Assembly (NCBI RefSeq): GCF_000732605.1 | Contig: NZ_JPME01000008.1 | Span: 1 to 64,000 of the forward strand | From: Lacrimispora celerecrescens | GTDB taxonomy: Bacteria > Bacillota > Clostridia > Lachnospirales > Lachnospiraceae | DNA length: 64,000 nucleotides | Reading direction: 5' to 3' | In this document: piece by piece, positions 1 through 6,306 of the stretch | Layout: each line of letters starts with the position of its first letter | How positions within the stretch are numbered: position 1 is the first letter of the stretch | Notes under the pieces: model-generated | Seen by the model: only the letters and a program-made list of their open reading frames with translations | Told to the model about the DNA's origin: nothing | Databases searched by the model: none | Made by a program: the position numbers and the translations under genes

Positions 1-191
1 AAAATATGGATATGGTCTGCATCATGATTCCATTCCATAAGTGTTATATGGTAGTTCGGTGCGATGTACTCAAAAATCTCCTTCGCACGAGACGATATAA
101 GGTTATCAAAAACCCTACGTCTATATTTTACTACTAATATCAAATGATAATGCAGTAGAAATACCGAATGAGCATTGTTATCTAGAACCAT
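1..191 (-). CDS. tnpA: IS200/IS605 transposase TnpA (Y1 HUH), 3' part beyond window
   Basis: This is the N-terminal 63 residues of a small HUH-type transposase that moves single-stranded DNA. The translation contains 'HSVFLLHYHLILVVKYRR', typical of the IS200 N-terminus, and ends in 'DADHIHI', where H-I-H is the metal-binding HUH motif. The start ATG at 191 follows a purine-rich ribosome site. The catalytic tyrosine would be in the missing C-terminal part. Whether the full gene is intact cannot be judged from this window. Confidence 0.85.
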   Translation of the reverse strand, partial: MVLDNNAHSVFLLHYHLILVVKYRRRVFDNLISSRAKEIFEYIAPNYHITLMEWNHDADHIHI

Positions 192-274
192 AGTATCACC
201 AGCCTTTCATTCTATTCGACTGATTATATTATACCACAAAAATTGATTTGTAGCAAGAGATTATAGCGATTCAT

Positions 275-296
275 CCCACCACCTTAGAGGTGGGGG
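275..296. repeat. IS200-type end hairpin
   Basis: An imperfect inverted repeat (CCCACCACCT, loop TAG, AGGTGGGGG) has one bulged base. It sits about 85 bp upstream of the tnpA start, where the subterminal hairpin recognised by TnpA is expected. Between here and position 470 I see only AT-rich DNA with no gene. Confidence 0.6.
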
Positions 297-474
297 AATT
301 CTCGCTAATATATGTTAAATCACTCATTTTTAACCTCATTCATCTCCCTAGTGCTTATTAATTATGGTATCATGTTTATTATATAACTTTACATAATAAA
401 ATCAAACACCTACTAGTCGCACTCTTCGACAACAGGTTTCTAATTTGGAAGTAAACGAATATAATAAATAGTGA

Positions 475-498
475 AAAGCCCTGGTTATCCAGGGCTTT
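475..498 (-). terminator. Terminator of the alcohol dehydrogenase gene
   Basis: A perfect 10-bp stem (AAAGCCCTGG / CCAGGGCTTT) with a 4-nt loop is followed, read on the minus strand, by a short T-run. It lies 36 bp past the adh stop codon. Confidence 0.75.
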
Positions 499-533
499 AT
501 CTCTTCACTGTTATTTGAAAAGTTCAGAAATTA

Positions 534-1586
534 TTAATCAATAAAAACTATTGGTTTAATTAGATCCTTTGGCTTCTGATCCATTAAATAAAAAGCGTCT
601 TCAATTTTTGAAAAGCCGTTATATCGATGTGTAATAAGTTTTGTTGTATCAACTCTACCATGTTGAACCATATGAAGCATTTTTCTGATCCGAAGGGCAC
701 CGCCAGGACAGAATCCTCCACGGATTGTTTTATTTGACATGCCAAGTCCCCATGATAATGTGGGCATAGAGAGCACGTCCTGACCGTCAAAGAAATTAAC
801 ATTGGAAATATATCCTCCAGGAACCGTCATTTCCACTGCCTGTCGTAGGATATCGCCATTTCCACCGGCAATGATGACAGAATCAGCACCTCCCTTTGTT
901 AATTCAAGTACCTGTTTTACGATATCACCATCTTTGTAACTTACAATATCTGTTGCCCCGTATTCCTTTGCAATTTTAACACAATTCGGACGTGTTCCGA
1001 TTGCAATCAGTTGACCTGCACCGTTCAGTTTAGCTCCTGCAACTGCCATAAGTCCAACAGGCCCTATGCCGATGACAACTACCTTATCACCGAATCTGAC
1101 ATTCGCGTTTTCCACTCCATGAAAACCAGTAGACATCATGTCAACTGTCATTAGAGCAGCTTCCGGTAATACGTTTTCTGGTAAAAGGACTAGATTGGCA
1201 TCTGCCTGATTAACATGAAAATATTCCGCAAAAGTACCATCTTTAGAACCTAAGAACTTAAAACTTTTCATGAGTCCTTCATCATGCGTATTATATTCCC
1301 CCTGTACGTTCTCGGCAAGCCAGTTCGGAGTAGTACAAGGAACGACAACGATATCTCCTATTTTAAAATTCTTGACCAAATTGCCAACTTCAACGATCTC
1401 TCCCACCGCCTCGTGTCCAAGAATTAAATCTTTTCGGTCTCCAAAACCACCGTGGAGAAGATGGTTGTCAGAGGAACATGGAGCGAGTACTGTCGGGCGG
1501 ATAATTGCGTCTAGAGCCCCACATTCCGGACGTTCTTTTTCAATCCATCCCGCTTGATCAATAGAGAGCATTCCAAAACCTTTCAT
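534..1586 (-). CDS. NADP-dependent secondary alcohol dehydrogenase, zinc type
   Basis: This 350-residue medium-chain dehydrogenase closely resembles the clostridial NADP(H) isopropanol dehydrogenase, which interconverts ketones and secondary alcohols. The catalytic zinc ligands are visible as C37 (PCSSD), H58 (GHEAVGE) and D149 (VDMM), and the Rossmann motif GIGPVG is at 173-178. G197-T198-R199 after the second beta strand matches the NADP-selective GSR signature of that family. The length is typical. The gene stands alone between intergenic hairpins, with AAGGAGG eight bases before the ATG. It may dispose of reducing power during fermentation. Threonine or sorbitol dehydrogenase is less likely given the N-terminal match. 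Confidence 0.9.
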   Translation of the reverse strand: MKGFGMLSIDQAGWIEKERPECGALDAIIRPTVLAPCSSDNHLLHGGFGDRKDLILGHEAVGEIVEVGNLVKNFKIGDIVVVPCTTPNWLAENVQGEYNTHDEGLMKSFKFLGSKDGTFAEYFHVNQADANLVLLPENVLPEAALMTVDMMSTGFHGVENANVRFGDKVVVIGIGPVGLMAVAGAKLNGAGQLIAIGTRPNCVKIAKEYGATDIVSYKDGDIVKQVLELTKGGADSVIIAGGNGDILRQAVEMTVPGGYISNVNFFDGQDVLSMPTLSWGLGMSNKTIRGGFCPGGALRIRKMLHMVQHGRVDTTKLITHRYNGFSKIEDAFYLMDQKPKDLIKPIVFID

Positions 1587-1625
1587 TATGTATACCTCCT
1601 TTTAGTTATATATAGAGTATATAAC

Positions 1626-1645
1626 ATTGATAAATTTATATCAAT
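1626..1645. promoter_or_regulatory. Candidate operator upstream of adh
   Basis: ATTGATA and TATCAAT form a 7-bp inverted repeat with a 6-bp AT spacer, 40-60 bp upstream of the adh start. The position and symmetry fit a repressor site, but in such AT-rich DNA this could be chance. Confidence 0.35.
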
Positions 1646-1723
1646 ATATTTTTACTGATTTAATATATAATTTATATGTTTCTGGTTATTATTTTACCTA
1701 TCCGAGATGAATTTTATAATCTT

Positions 1724-1747
1724 ATGCCAAGTAAATTTACTTGGCAT
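1724..1747 (+). terminator. Perfect 24-bp palindrome followed by a T-run, terminator-like
   Basis: Twelve-base arms (ATGCCAAGTAAA and its complement) abut with no spacer and are followed on the plus strand by TCTTTTTC. No plus-strand gene precedes it in the window. It may be the terminator of a lost gene, or an attenuator ahead of the DUF3888 frame at 1824. The role is unknown. Confidence 0.4.
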
Positions 1748-1823
1748 TCTTTTTCATAAAGGTTTTATAAGGTAAATTATAATCATATAAATTATTAATT
1801 CTAACAATGAGGAACATCTTATA

Positions 1824-2171
1824 TTGATTAACCTATCACAAAACAATTTAAAAGATGAACTAATTTTATCTTTACTAAATTCTTATATAACCTCTGCGAT
1901 CAACCAATATTATAATCAGTATTTTAATTCCGAATTAGAGGTCTACAATTATGAAAATGAAGTTCTTGATATCACAAGTTTAAATTACCTGACTGTAAGA
2001 ATCGGAGTGTTCCCTCAAATTGGCGCTCATAATCCTGTTGGGTACGATAGACTCACCTACATTGTTGATGCAAGTGGAACCGCCATATTGCAAAAATATG
2101 AGCATCTGGCATCTTATGAGATACCACCTCATTTAAAAGATACTATTACTAAACCACTACCTAGAAATTGA
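1824..2171 (+). CDS. DUF3888-domain protein, probably N-terminally truncated
   Basis: The 115 residues match the DUF3888 pattern: an 'ELILSLLNSYITSAINQYY' helix, then 'LTVRIGVFPQIGAHNPVG' and 'DRLTYIV'. The function of the family is unknown. Members I know of are usually exported with a signal peptide. Here the first possible start is TTG at 1824, the frame is open only back to 1791, and no signal peptide is encoded upstream in any frame. I infer a truncated or decaying gene. It is on the opposite strand to its neighbours. Confidence 0.55.
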   Translation: MINLSQNNLKDELILSLLNSYITSAINQYYNQYFNSELEVYNYENEVLDITSLNYLTVRIGVFPQIGAHNPVGYDRLTYIVDASGTAILQKYEHLASYEIPPHLKDTITKPLPRN

Positions 2172-2226
2172 CTTTTTATAACTTCCTTTAAAAAGTTCTA
2201 ACTCCCATAGGTAATATCAAAACAAG

Positions 2227-2267
2227 AACAGCCGACAGGCGCTCTCCCTGAGCATCTGTCGGCTGTT
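2227..2267. terminator. Bidirectional terminator between DUF3888 and queD-like genes
   Basis: A 12-bp perfect stem (AACAGCCGACAG and its complement) is followed by TTTTA on the plus strand, with a T-rich stretch on the minus strand. The flanking genes converge on it. Confidence 0.75.
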
Positions 2268-2303
2268 TTATGTATTATTATAGATCTTCAAAGTCGTGTG
2301 AAA

Positions 2304-2867
2304 TTATTTTTTATATCCACACTTTGGACACACGCCGTTTTCATTTAAGGCAATACCACACAACGGGCAACGGTCAATGTTATTTTTAGTCTCAAATTCT
2401 TCGGAAGCTGCGTTAACGCCACTAGTAAATGTAATCTTTGCGATGTTCAGCTTATCTTTCAGCAGATCATAAACAATCTTGATCATACCTTCAACGGTCA
2501 TGGTCTCTTTGGTCACAACCAAACGGCACTCAGGATATGCGGTTGCAAGTTCAGTTTTAAAAGCGGGACCCTTCATTTGATTGGTCGGCGCACCGTCTTT
2601 AATACCCTGTTTTTCGTAAACATCGAGGATTGCTGGCAAAAGGGGATCGTCTTCCCGAAGGATCAGCGCGTGGTCGAAGTTTTTCAGGACTTCCCATGCG
2701 GTCTTCTGAATTTCATTGCAAGGGAAAACCATATTGACTCCGGAATTAACAGAATCTTCAACTTCAATAGTTAGGACGCCAGTGTGACCGTGCAAATACT
2801 GTGCTTCTCCTTTGAACCCAAAGAATCTGTGTGCGTATTGCAGGTCTAATGTTGTAATACTTCTCAT
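2304..2867 (-). CDS. QueD / 6-pyruvoyl-tetrahydropterin synthase family protein with C-terminal zinc ribbon
   Basis: The tunnelling-fold pterin synthase domain is recognised by AHRF near residue 12 and LHGH (two zinc ligands), then FDHALIL (catalytic Asp-His) and TKETMTVE (substrate-binding Glu). The catalytic Cys found four residues before LHGH in QueD is Ala here, with a Glu one place further upstream. The last 25 residues form a zinc ribbon (CPLCG, CPKCG) that ordinary QueD lacks. Three ATGs are in tandem, and the third (2867) has the best spacing from AAGGAG. It is downstream of, and probably co-transcribed with, a Fur-family regulator. The true substrate is uncertain. Confidence 0.8.
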   Translation of the reverse strand: MRSITTLDLQYAHRFFGFKGEAQYLHGHTGVLTIEVEDSVNSGVNMVFPCNEIQKTAWEVLKNFDHALILREDDPLLPAILDVYEKQGIKDGAPTNQMKGPAFKTELATAYPECRLVVTKETMTVEGMIKIVYDLLKDKLNIAKITFTSGVNAASEEFETKNNIDRCPLCGIALNENGVCPKCGYKK

Positions 2868-2955
2868 CATCATTCTCCTTTATACTTTATATTTACGGGT
2901 TGTTTTGCTGCTCCCGTATGAGCACTAAATAACACCTTGCCGGGATACATGCAGT

Positions 2956-3342
2956 CTATGGATTACTCTTGCATTCCGAGCAAATACCCTTAAAAACGAT
3001 ATCGTGCCCAGTAAATACGAACCCATGGGTATCCCTGATTGATTTCTCCATATCTGCTATATATTCCATGTCCACATCAAAAACACGGCCGCACTTTACA
3101 CATCTCGCATGATAGTGATCGCTGCAAAGATGGTCGAAACGGTCAGCCCCGCCGGGAATCTCTCTTTTTCGTATATCGCCCAATTCACAAAGCCGCTGCA
3201 GGTTCCGATACACTGTCCCTCTACTTATATTCGGGTGTTCCTTAACGACTTCATCATATATCTGGTCTGCAGTTGCGTGACACCTTAGCTTATTTACGGC
3301 CTCATGAACTAAAGCGCATTGAATCGTATTTCGTCTAATCAT
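2956..3342 (-). CDS. Fur/PerR-family metalloregulator
   Basis: This 128-residue Fur-superfamily repressor has an N-terminal winged helix (HATADQIYDEV, SRGTVYRNLQRL) and a C-terminal dimerisation domain with the DHYHARCVKCG metal site. Two CxxC pairs (CVKC, CSEC) would hold the structural zinc. The overall pattern is nearest to PerR, which senses peroxide through its metal. The assignment to PerR rather than Fur or Zur is an inference. A dyad overlaps its own promoter, suggesting autoregulation. The queD-like gene follows 82 bp downstream on the same strand. Confidence 0.85.
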   Translation of the reverse strand: MIRRNTIQCALVHEAVNKLRCHATADQIYDEVVKEHPNISRGTVYRNLQRLCELGDIRKREIPGGADRFDHLCSDHYHARCVKCGRVFDVDMEYIADMEKSIRDTHGFVFTGHDIVFKGICSECKSNP

Positions 3343-3370
3343 AAAGCTAACCTCATTACAGTATTTATTA

Positions 3371-3408
3371 CTTATTAGGATTATATCCTAATAAGGATTA
3401 TATGTCAA
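3371..3408 (-). promoter_or_regulatory. Consensus promoter of the fur-like gene with overlapping operator dyad
   Basis: On the minus strand TTGACA (3408-3403) and TATAAT (3385-3380) are separated by exactly 17 bp. A perfect 10-bp inverted repeat (CTTATTAGGA, 5-bp spacer, TCCTAATAAG) at 3371-3395 covers the -10 region and part of the spacer, the expected place for a repressor to block RNA polymerase. The start codon is at 3342. Confidence 0.75.
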
Positions 3409-3468
3409 GTCTTTTCCAGAAATGGAAAAGGCTTATTCATTCTCATATCTTTTAATTATAAGCACTAT

Positions 3469-3500
3469 AAAAGACATTGGATTATTCTCCAATGCCTTTT
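3469..3500 (-). terminator. Terminator of the 131-residue membrane protein gene
   Basis: A stem of about 12 bp with one mismatch (core CATTGGA / TCCAATG) is followed by TTTTAT when read on the minus strand, just past the stop codon at 3527. Confidence 0.7.
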
Positions 3501-3526
3501 AATGAGGTTGGTTCTATATAATATGT

Positions 3527-3922
3527 TTAATCATCTGTTTCAAAATTAATAATTGGTAATCGGTCGATCTGTTTGAAAAGATAGGTTTCTCCATCCATTA
3601 TAATTGTAAACGTTAGCTTTTTTCCATTATTTAATATTTTGGTATTTTGAAATTTAGAACTATTGATAAAATGTTCATTATCTGTTCCCTTTGAATAAGT
3701 TCCCTTATCTATTTCATCAAAATTGTAGTAATAAAATGTATAGTCATTATTAAGATCAAATACCATAGATGTAAAAGGAAGCTTATCACATGTATAAGTT
3801 CCTTGCAGAATTGGAGATTCTTTCACTATATACATGGGTATTATGCGAACAAGAAAAAGACCAAATACACATATAAATAAAAGGACAAGAAACCCAACCA
3901 GGCTTTTTTTATATACTCTCAT
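3527..3922 (-). CDS. Hypothetical membrane-anchored protein
   Basis: I do not recognise the family. There is one N-terminal hydrophobic helix (about residues 8-30) preceded by Lys/Arg, so the rest is probably outside the cell. The remainder is a beta-rich, Asp/Tyr-rich stretch of about 100 residues (GTYTCDK, FYYYNFDEIDKGTYSKG) of the type seen in small lipocalin-like or DUF-type secreted domains. It has its own AAGGTGGGG ribosome site and terminator. No partner gene is evident. Confidence 0.7.
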   Translation of the reverse strand: MRVYKKSLVGFLVLLFICVFGLFLVRIIPMYIVKESPILQGTYTCDKLPFTSMVFDLNNDYTFYYYNFDEIDKGTYSKGTDNEHFINSSKFQNTKILNNGKKLTFTIIMDGETYLFKQIDRLPIINFETDD

Positions 3923-4083
3923 TGATACCCCACCTTCACTATTACTAAATACTCCCCGAAGACACTTTTGTATATTCAGTGCCTACGATTCCCACTTAGC
4001 CCCTGCATATATTAGGCTTAATATTACCATATGATCAATTAGAGCAGGAATTCACCAGAAATCCATGCTTTAGATTGAATAGA

Positions 4084-4557
4084 TTAGAAGCCTTCCTTAC
4101 GTCTCAATTTACGTAAATCATTTCGCTTTACCGCACTATTCCATTCAGCTCTTTCTCTTTCTGTCATAAGTTTAAGACTCGGTACTTTAACAGGAGTTCC
4201 ATCTTTATCAATTGCTACATATACCAGATAGGCACGGTTAATCGGCCTTCGTATCCCCGAAAGATCCTCCGAGTAGGTATCCACTCTAACTTCCATTGAG
4301 GTATTACCCACATAGGTCAACTTTCCTATCAACACAATGGTGTCATTAATAAAGGCCCCCGCCTTGAATTGAAGATTATCAATTGCAACTGTCGTAGTGT
4401 TACATTCAGAATGGCGTCTGGCAGTTATCGCGCCCACTACGTCAATCCACTCCAGTAGCTGTCCTCCAAAAAGTCTGCCACTCCCATTGATGTGGGCTGG
4501 CATTAAAAGGTGAACCTGCTCTACCATTGATTCCTCGACTGTCTTAAATTCTTTCAT
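4084..4557 (-). CDS. Acyl-CoA thioesterase, hotdog fold (YkhA/BACH type)
   Basis: This protein hydrolyses acyl-CoA to free acid and CoA. The single hotdog domain carries the family's 'LMPAHINGSGRLFGGQLLEW' segment with the helix-facing Gly-Gly-Gln and the following D-V-V-G/A motif, then TVAIDNLQFKA. At 157 residues it is of normal length. I place the start at ATG 4557, which has AAGGG at good spacing. The frame also opens at TTG 4587, but without a ribosome site. The basic tail (KRNDLRKLRRKEG) is common in this subfamily. The in-cell substrate cannot be deduced. Confidence 0.88.
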   Translation of the reverse strand: MKEFKTVEESMVEQVHLLMPAHINGSGRLFGGQLLEWIDVVGAITARRHSECNTTTVAIDNLQFKAGAFINDTIVLIGKLTYVGNTSMEVRVDTYSEDLSGIRRPINRAYLVYVAIDKDGTPVKVPSLKLMTERERAEWNSAVKRNDLRKLRRKEGF

Positions 4558-4702
4558 TGGTTTTCCCTTCTTCTGTTGTTCAATCAAATATATTGTTTAT
4601 TACTTATATATATATTTCACTACTATAAATCCAGAGATATTATCATGTCAACCGTTTAGAAAAATGTTGACTCAAAGGAAAAGCCTACGATAGGAAAACT
4701 GA

Positions 4703-4888
4703 TTAATTTTTCTTTTTTATGCACATTCCAACTATCATTCCTATCATATACCCAAAGCCTAAACACATCACTCCAAATATTATATGTCCAAATATAATAC
4801 TAAAACACATTGCTACTGCTCCGGCCATCATACCAAAACACATTCCCATTACCATGTAATTTTTTTCGTTATTATCTTTTTTACTCAT
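4703..4888 (-). CDS. Small Met/Gly-rich membrane protein
   Basis: Of its 61 residues, most form two hydrophobic helices (about 11-33 and 36-57) with many Met, Gly and Cys (MGMCFGMMAGAV, GMIVGMC). A charged Lys/Asn N-terminus and a KKKN C-terminus would keep both ends inside. An AGAGGT site precedes the ATG. It follows the XRE regulator and three-helix protein on the same strand and may belong to the same unit. The function is unknown. Confidence 0.6.
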   Translation of the reverse strand: MSKKDNNEKNYMVMGMCFGMMAGAVAMCFSIIFGHIIFGVMCLGFGYMIGMIVGMCIKKKN

Positions 4889-4965
4889 ATTATTTACCTC
4901 TATATTCTGATTTCCAGATTATCCCCTCAATAAAGGCGCCTTTTTAATATGGTACTGCGCAGTTT

Positions 4966-5172
4966 TTATTTTAGTGTGGCTGGATCAGGTTCAAAAAGCT
5001 CGTCAACTGTTGTTCCCAGTATGCGTGCCAGCTTAAAGGCTAATAACAGAGTGGGATCATATTTGTCATTTTCAATCGCATTAATGGTTTGTCGTGTGAC
5101 ACCTAACAACGTAGCCAAATCTTCCTGTCTATATTTTTTTTCTTTACGTAATTCTCGTATGCTATTCTTCAT
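4966..5172 (-). CDS. Small XRE-family transcriptional regulator (YozG-like)
   Basis: The 68 residues are almost entirely one Cro/CI helix-turn-helix: 'YRQEDLATLLGVTRQTINAIE' is the recognition unit, then NDKYDPTLLLAFKLARIL and a TVDELF tail. ATG 5172 lies 5 bp past the stop of the upstream membrane-protein gene. A TTG at 5181 would overlap that stop by four bases. Either way, translation is probably coupled. Paired XRE and small multi-helix membrane proteins are common in Firmicutes, where the regulator often controls its own unit. Confidence 0.88.
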   Translation of the reverse strand: MKNSIRELRKEKKYRQEDLATLLGVTRQTINAIENDKYDPTLLLAFKLARILGTTVDELFEPDPATLK

Positions 5173-5177
5173 AATTC

Positions 5178-5474
5178 TCAACGACCAATCGTAAAATACA
5201 GGATTGCGCCAAAAAAAATGAGCATAAATATTACACCGAAAGAAATTAGAATTTGTTTTTTGCCACTGTTATCGTCAACTTTTATCTTTTCAATACTCGT
5301 AACGAAAAAGTAAACCAGAAACTGCAGCCCGAACAGGATAAACGGAAGTGATGTCTGTTGACTTTTTACATAATTAAATACACCCCATATAACGAGGGAG
5401 AACACCAAAAAGGCCCAACTCCATTTAATCCCCACCTGGTTTATCATTGATTCCATCTCATCCATCTTTCTCAT
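5178..5474 (-). CDS. Three-helix membrane protein paired with XRE regulator
   Basis: A 98-residue protein with hydrophobic segments near residues 17-36, 43-60 and 77-96 (numbered from ATG 5474). The ATG has GGAGG six bases upstream, so I prefer it to the TTG at 5495. It is the first gene of the unit reading into the XRE gene. The family is a DUF-type membrane partner of YozG-like regulators. No enzymatic motif is visible. Confidence 0.75.
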   Translation of the reverse strand: MRKMDEMESMINQVGIKWSWAFLVFSLVIWGVFNYVKSQQTSLPFILFGLQFLVYFFVTSIEKIKVDDNSGKKQILISFGVIFMLIFFGAILYFTIGR

Positions 5475-5512
5475 AATAAACCTCCATAATGTCAAAAGTA
5501 TTTTACATTCTT

Positions 5513-5541
5513 AGAATACAATTTATTCACAAAAATGTCAA
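5513..5541 (-). promoter_or_regulatory. SigmaA-type promoter for the membrane protein/XRE unit
   Basis: TTGACA (5541-5536) and TATTCT (5518-5513) are separated by 17 bp on the minus strand, 39 bp upstream of the ATG at 5474. The flanks repeat the elements TTTACATT and ATGTAAAA, which may be regulator contacts. Confidence 0.65.
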
Positions 5542-5676
5542 GAGATTTTTACATTTTTACAATTTCAAAAAATCACCTAGGTCAGTTTACAAGAAACTAC
5601 ACGCAGGCTGGAAACGGGAATGTTACAAAGTCGAAGAAAAAGTTATTCCAATTTAAAGAGCTTTGTATATAAATAG

Positions 5677-5720
5677 TAAAGCCTTAGAATCCTTATTTTA
5701 CTTAAGATTCTAAGGCTTTA
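5677..5720 (-). terminator. Terminator of the AbrB-like gene
   Basis: A perfect 15-bp stem (TAAAGCCTTAGAATC and its complement) with a 14-nt loop lies 16 bp past the stop codon at 5736. Both sides are followed by AT-rich runs, so it could work in both directions. Confidence 0.75.
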
Positions 5721-5735
5721 TTATTTTAGTGAAAA

Positions 5736-6059
5736 CTATTCTTCATTCGTATAATCAAGATTGTCATTTAACTGCCCATTTAGAATCTTACTTTTATCGA
5801 TCTTCACACTTGCAATCATCTGCTGACAATCCTCACAAACATGTTTACCCATGACGTTAAAAAAGGGATTTTCGGAGGTACCGCAGATACAACAATAATC
5901 AAATGGAGCTGTTACGATTAAACATTTACCTTCCTGCTCAAACTCTATTTGTACTACTGTTTTTGGGGTCCAGCCAAGGGCACTTAGAAATTCTTCTGGA
6001 AGTTTGATCGTTCCATCTTCTCTTATTTCAGCTTTCAGATCTAAACAATTTTTAAACAT
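5736..6059 (-). CDS. AbrB-like (swapped-hinge) protein with a cysteine cluster
   Basis: Residues about 8-50 resemble the AbrB/MazE/SpoVT fold (AEIREDGTIKLPEEFLSALGW, TVVQIEFE). This is followed by a Cys-rich segment (YCCICG and CEDC, about 30 residues apart) that could bind zinc or another metal. The acidic C-terminus is short. AbrB-type domains bind DNA or act as antitoxins, but no toxin gene is adjacent. The AAAGGATGGG ribosome site and single-gene terminator suggest a monocistronic regulator. Confidence 0.75.
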   Translation of the reverse strand: MFKNCLDLKAEIREDGTIKLPEEFLSALGWTPKTVVQIEFEQEGKCLIVTAPFDYCCICGTSENPFFNVMGKHVCEDCQQMIASVKIDKSKILNGQLNDNLDYTNEE

Positions 6060-6217
6060 TAAATCCCATCCTTTCGTAAAAAAACTATGTTATGTATGCG
6101 TAGTTTTCTCAATTGTTTTTCCAGAAATTTAATTTAGAATATATTATAAATCAGAATTAATAATGATTAATGTTCCCAATTCTGCTTTTTGGGTACGGAA
6201 TCGCAGCAAATAAATAA

Positions 6218-6270
6218 AAAGCGACCATTGGTGTATTGGAATTATCCAATCAACTACCAACAATCGCTTT
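6218..6270 (-). terminator. Branched terminator of the sugar-utilisation operon
   Basis: Nested stems (AAAGCGA/TCGCTTT, TTGGT/ACCAA, ATTGGA/TCCAAT) form a long hairpin that reads into TTTTTATTTATTT on the minus strand, about 37 bp beyond the DUF2264 stop. Confidence 0.7.
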
Positions 6271-6306
6271 CTACAATCGAATTTTATTGATGTAATGATC
6301 TATCTC

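Larger units (their letters stand above)
1..300 (-). mobile_element. IS200/IS605-type insertion sequence, partial at window start
   Basis: A Y1-transposase reading frame on the minus strand runs off the window start. A strong GC-rich hairpin lies just upstream of its start codon, at about 275-296. A subterminal hairpin next to tnpA is the usual end structure of IS200/IS605 elements, so the element's 5' end should lie near position 300. Its exact cleavage site cannot be fixed here, the far end is outside the window, and no tnpB is visible. Confidence 0.75.
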
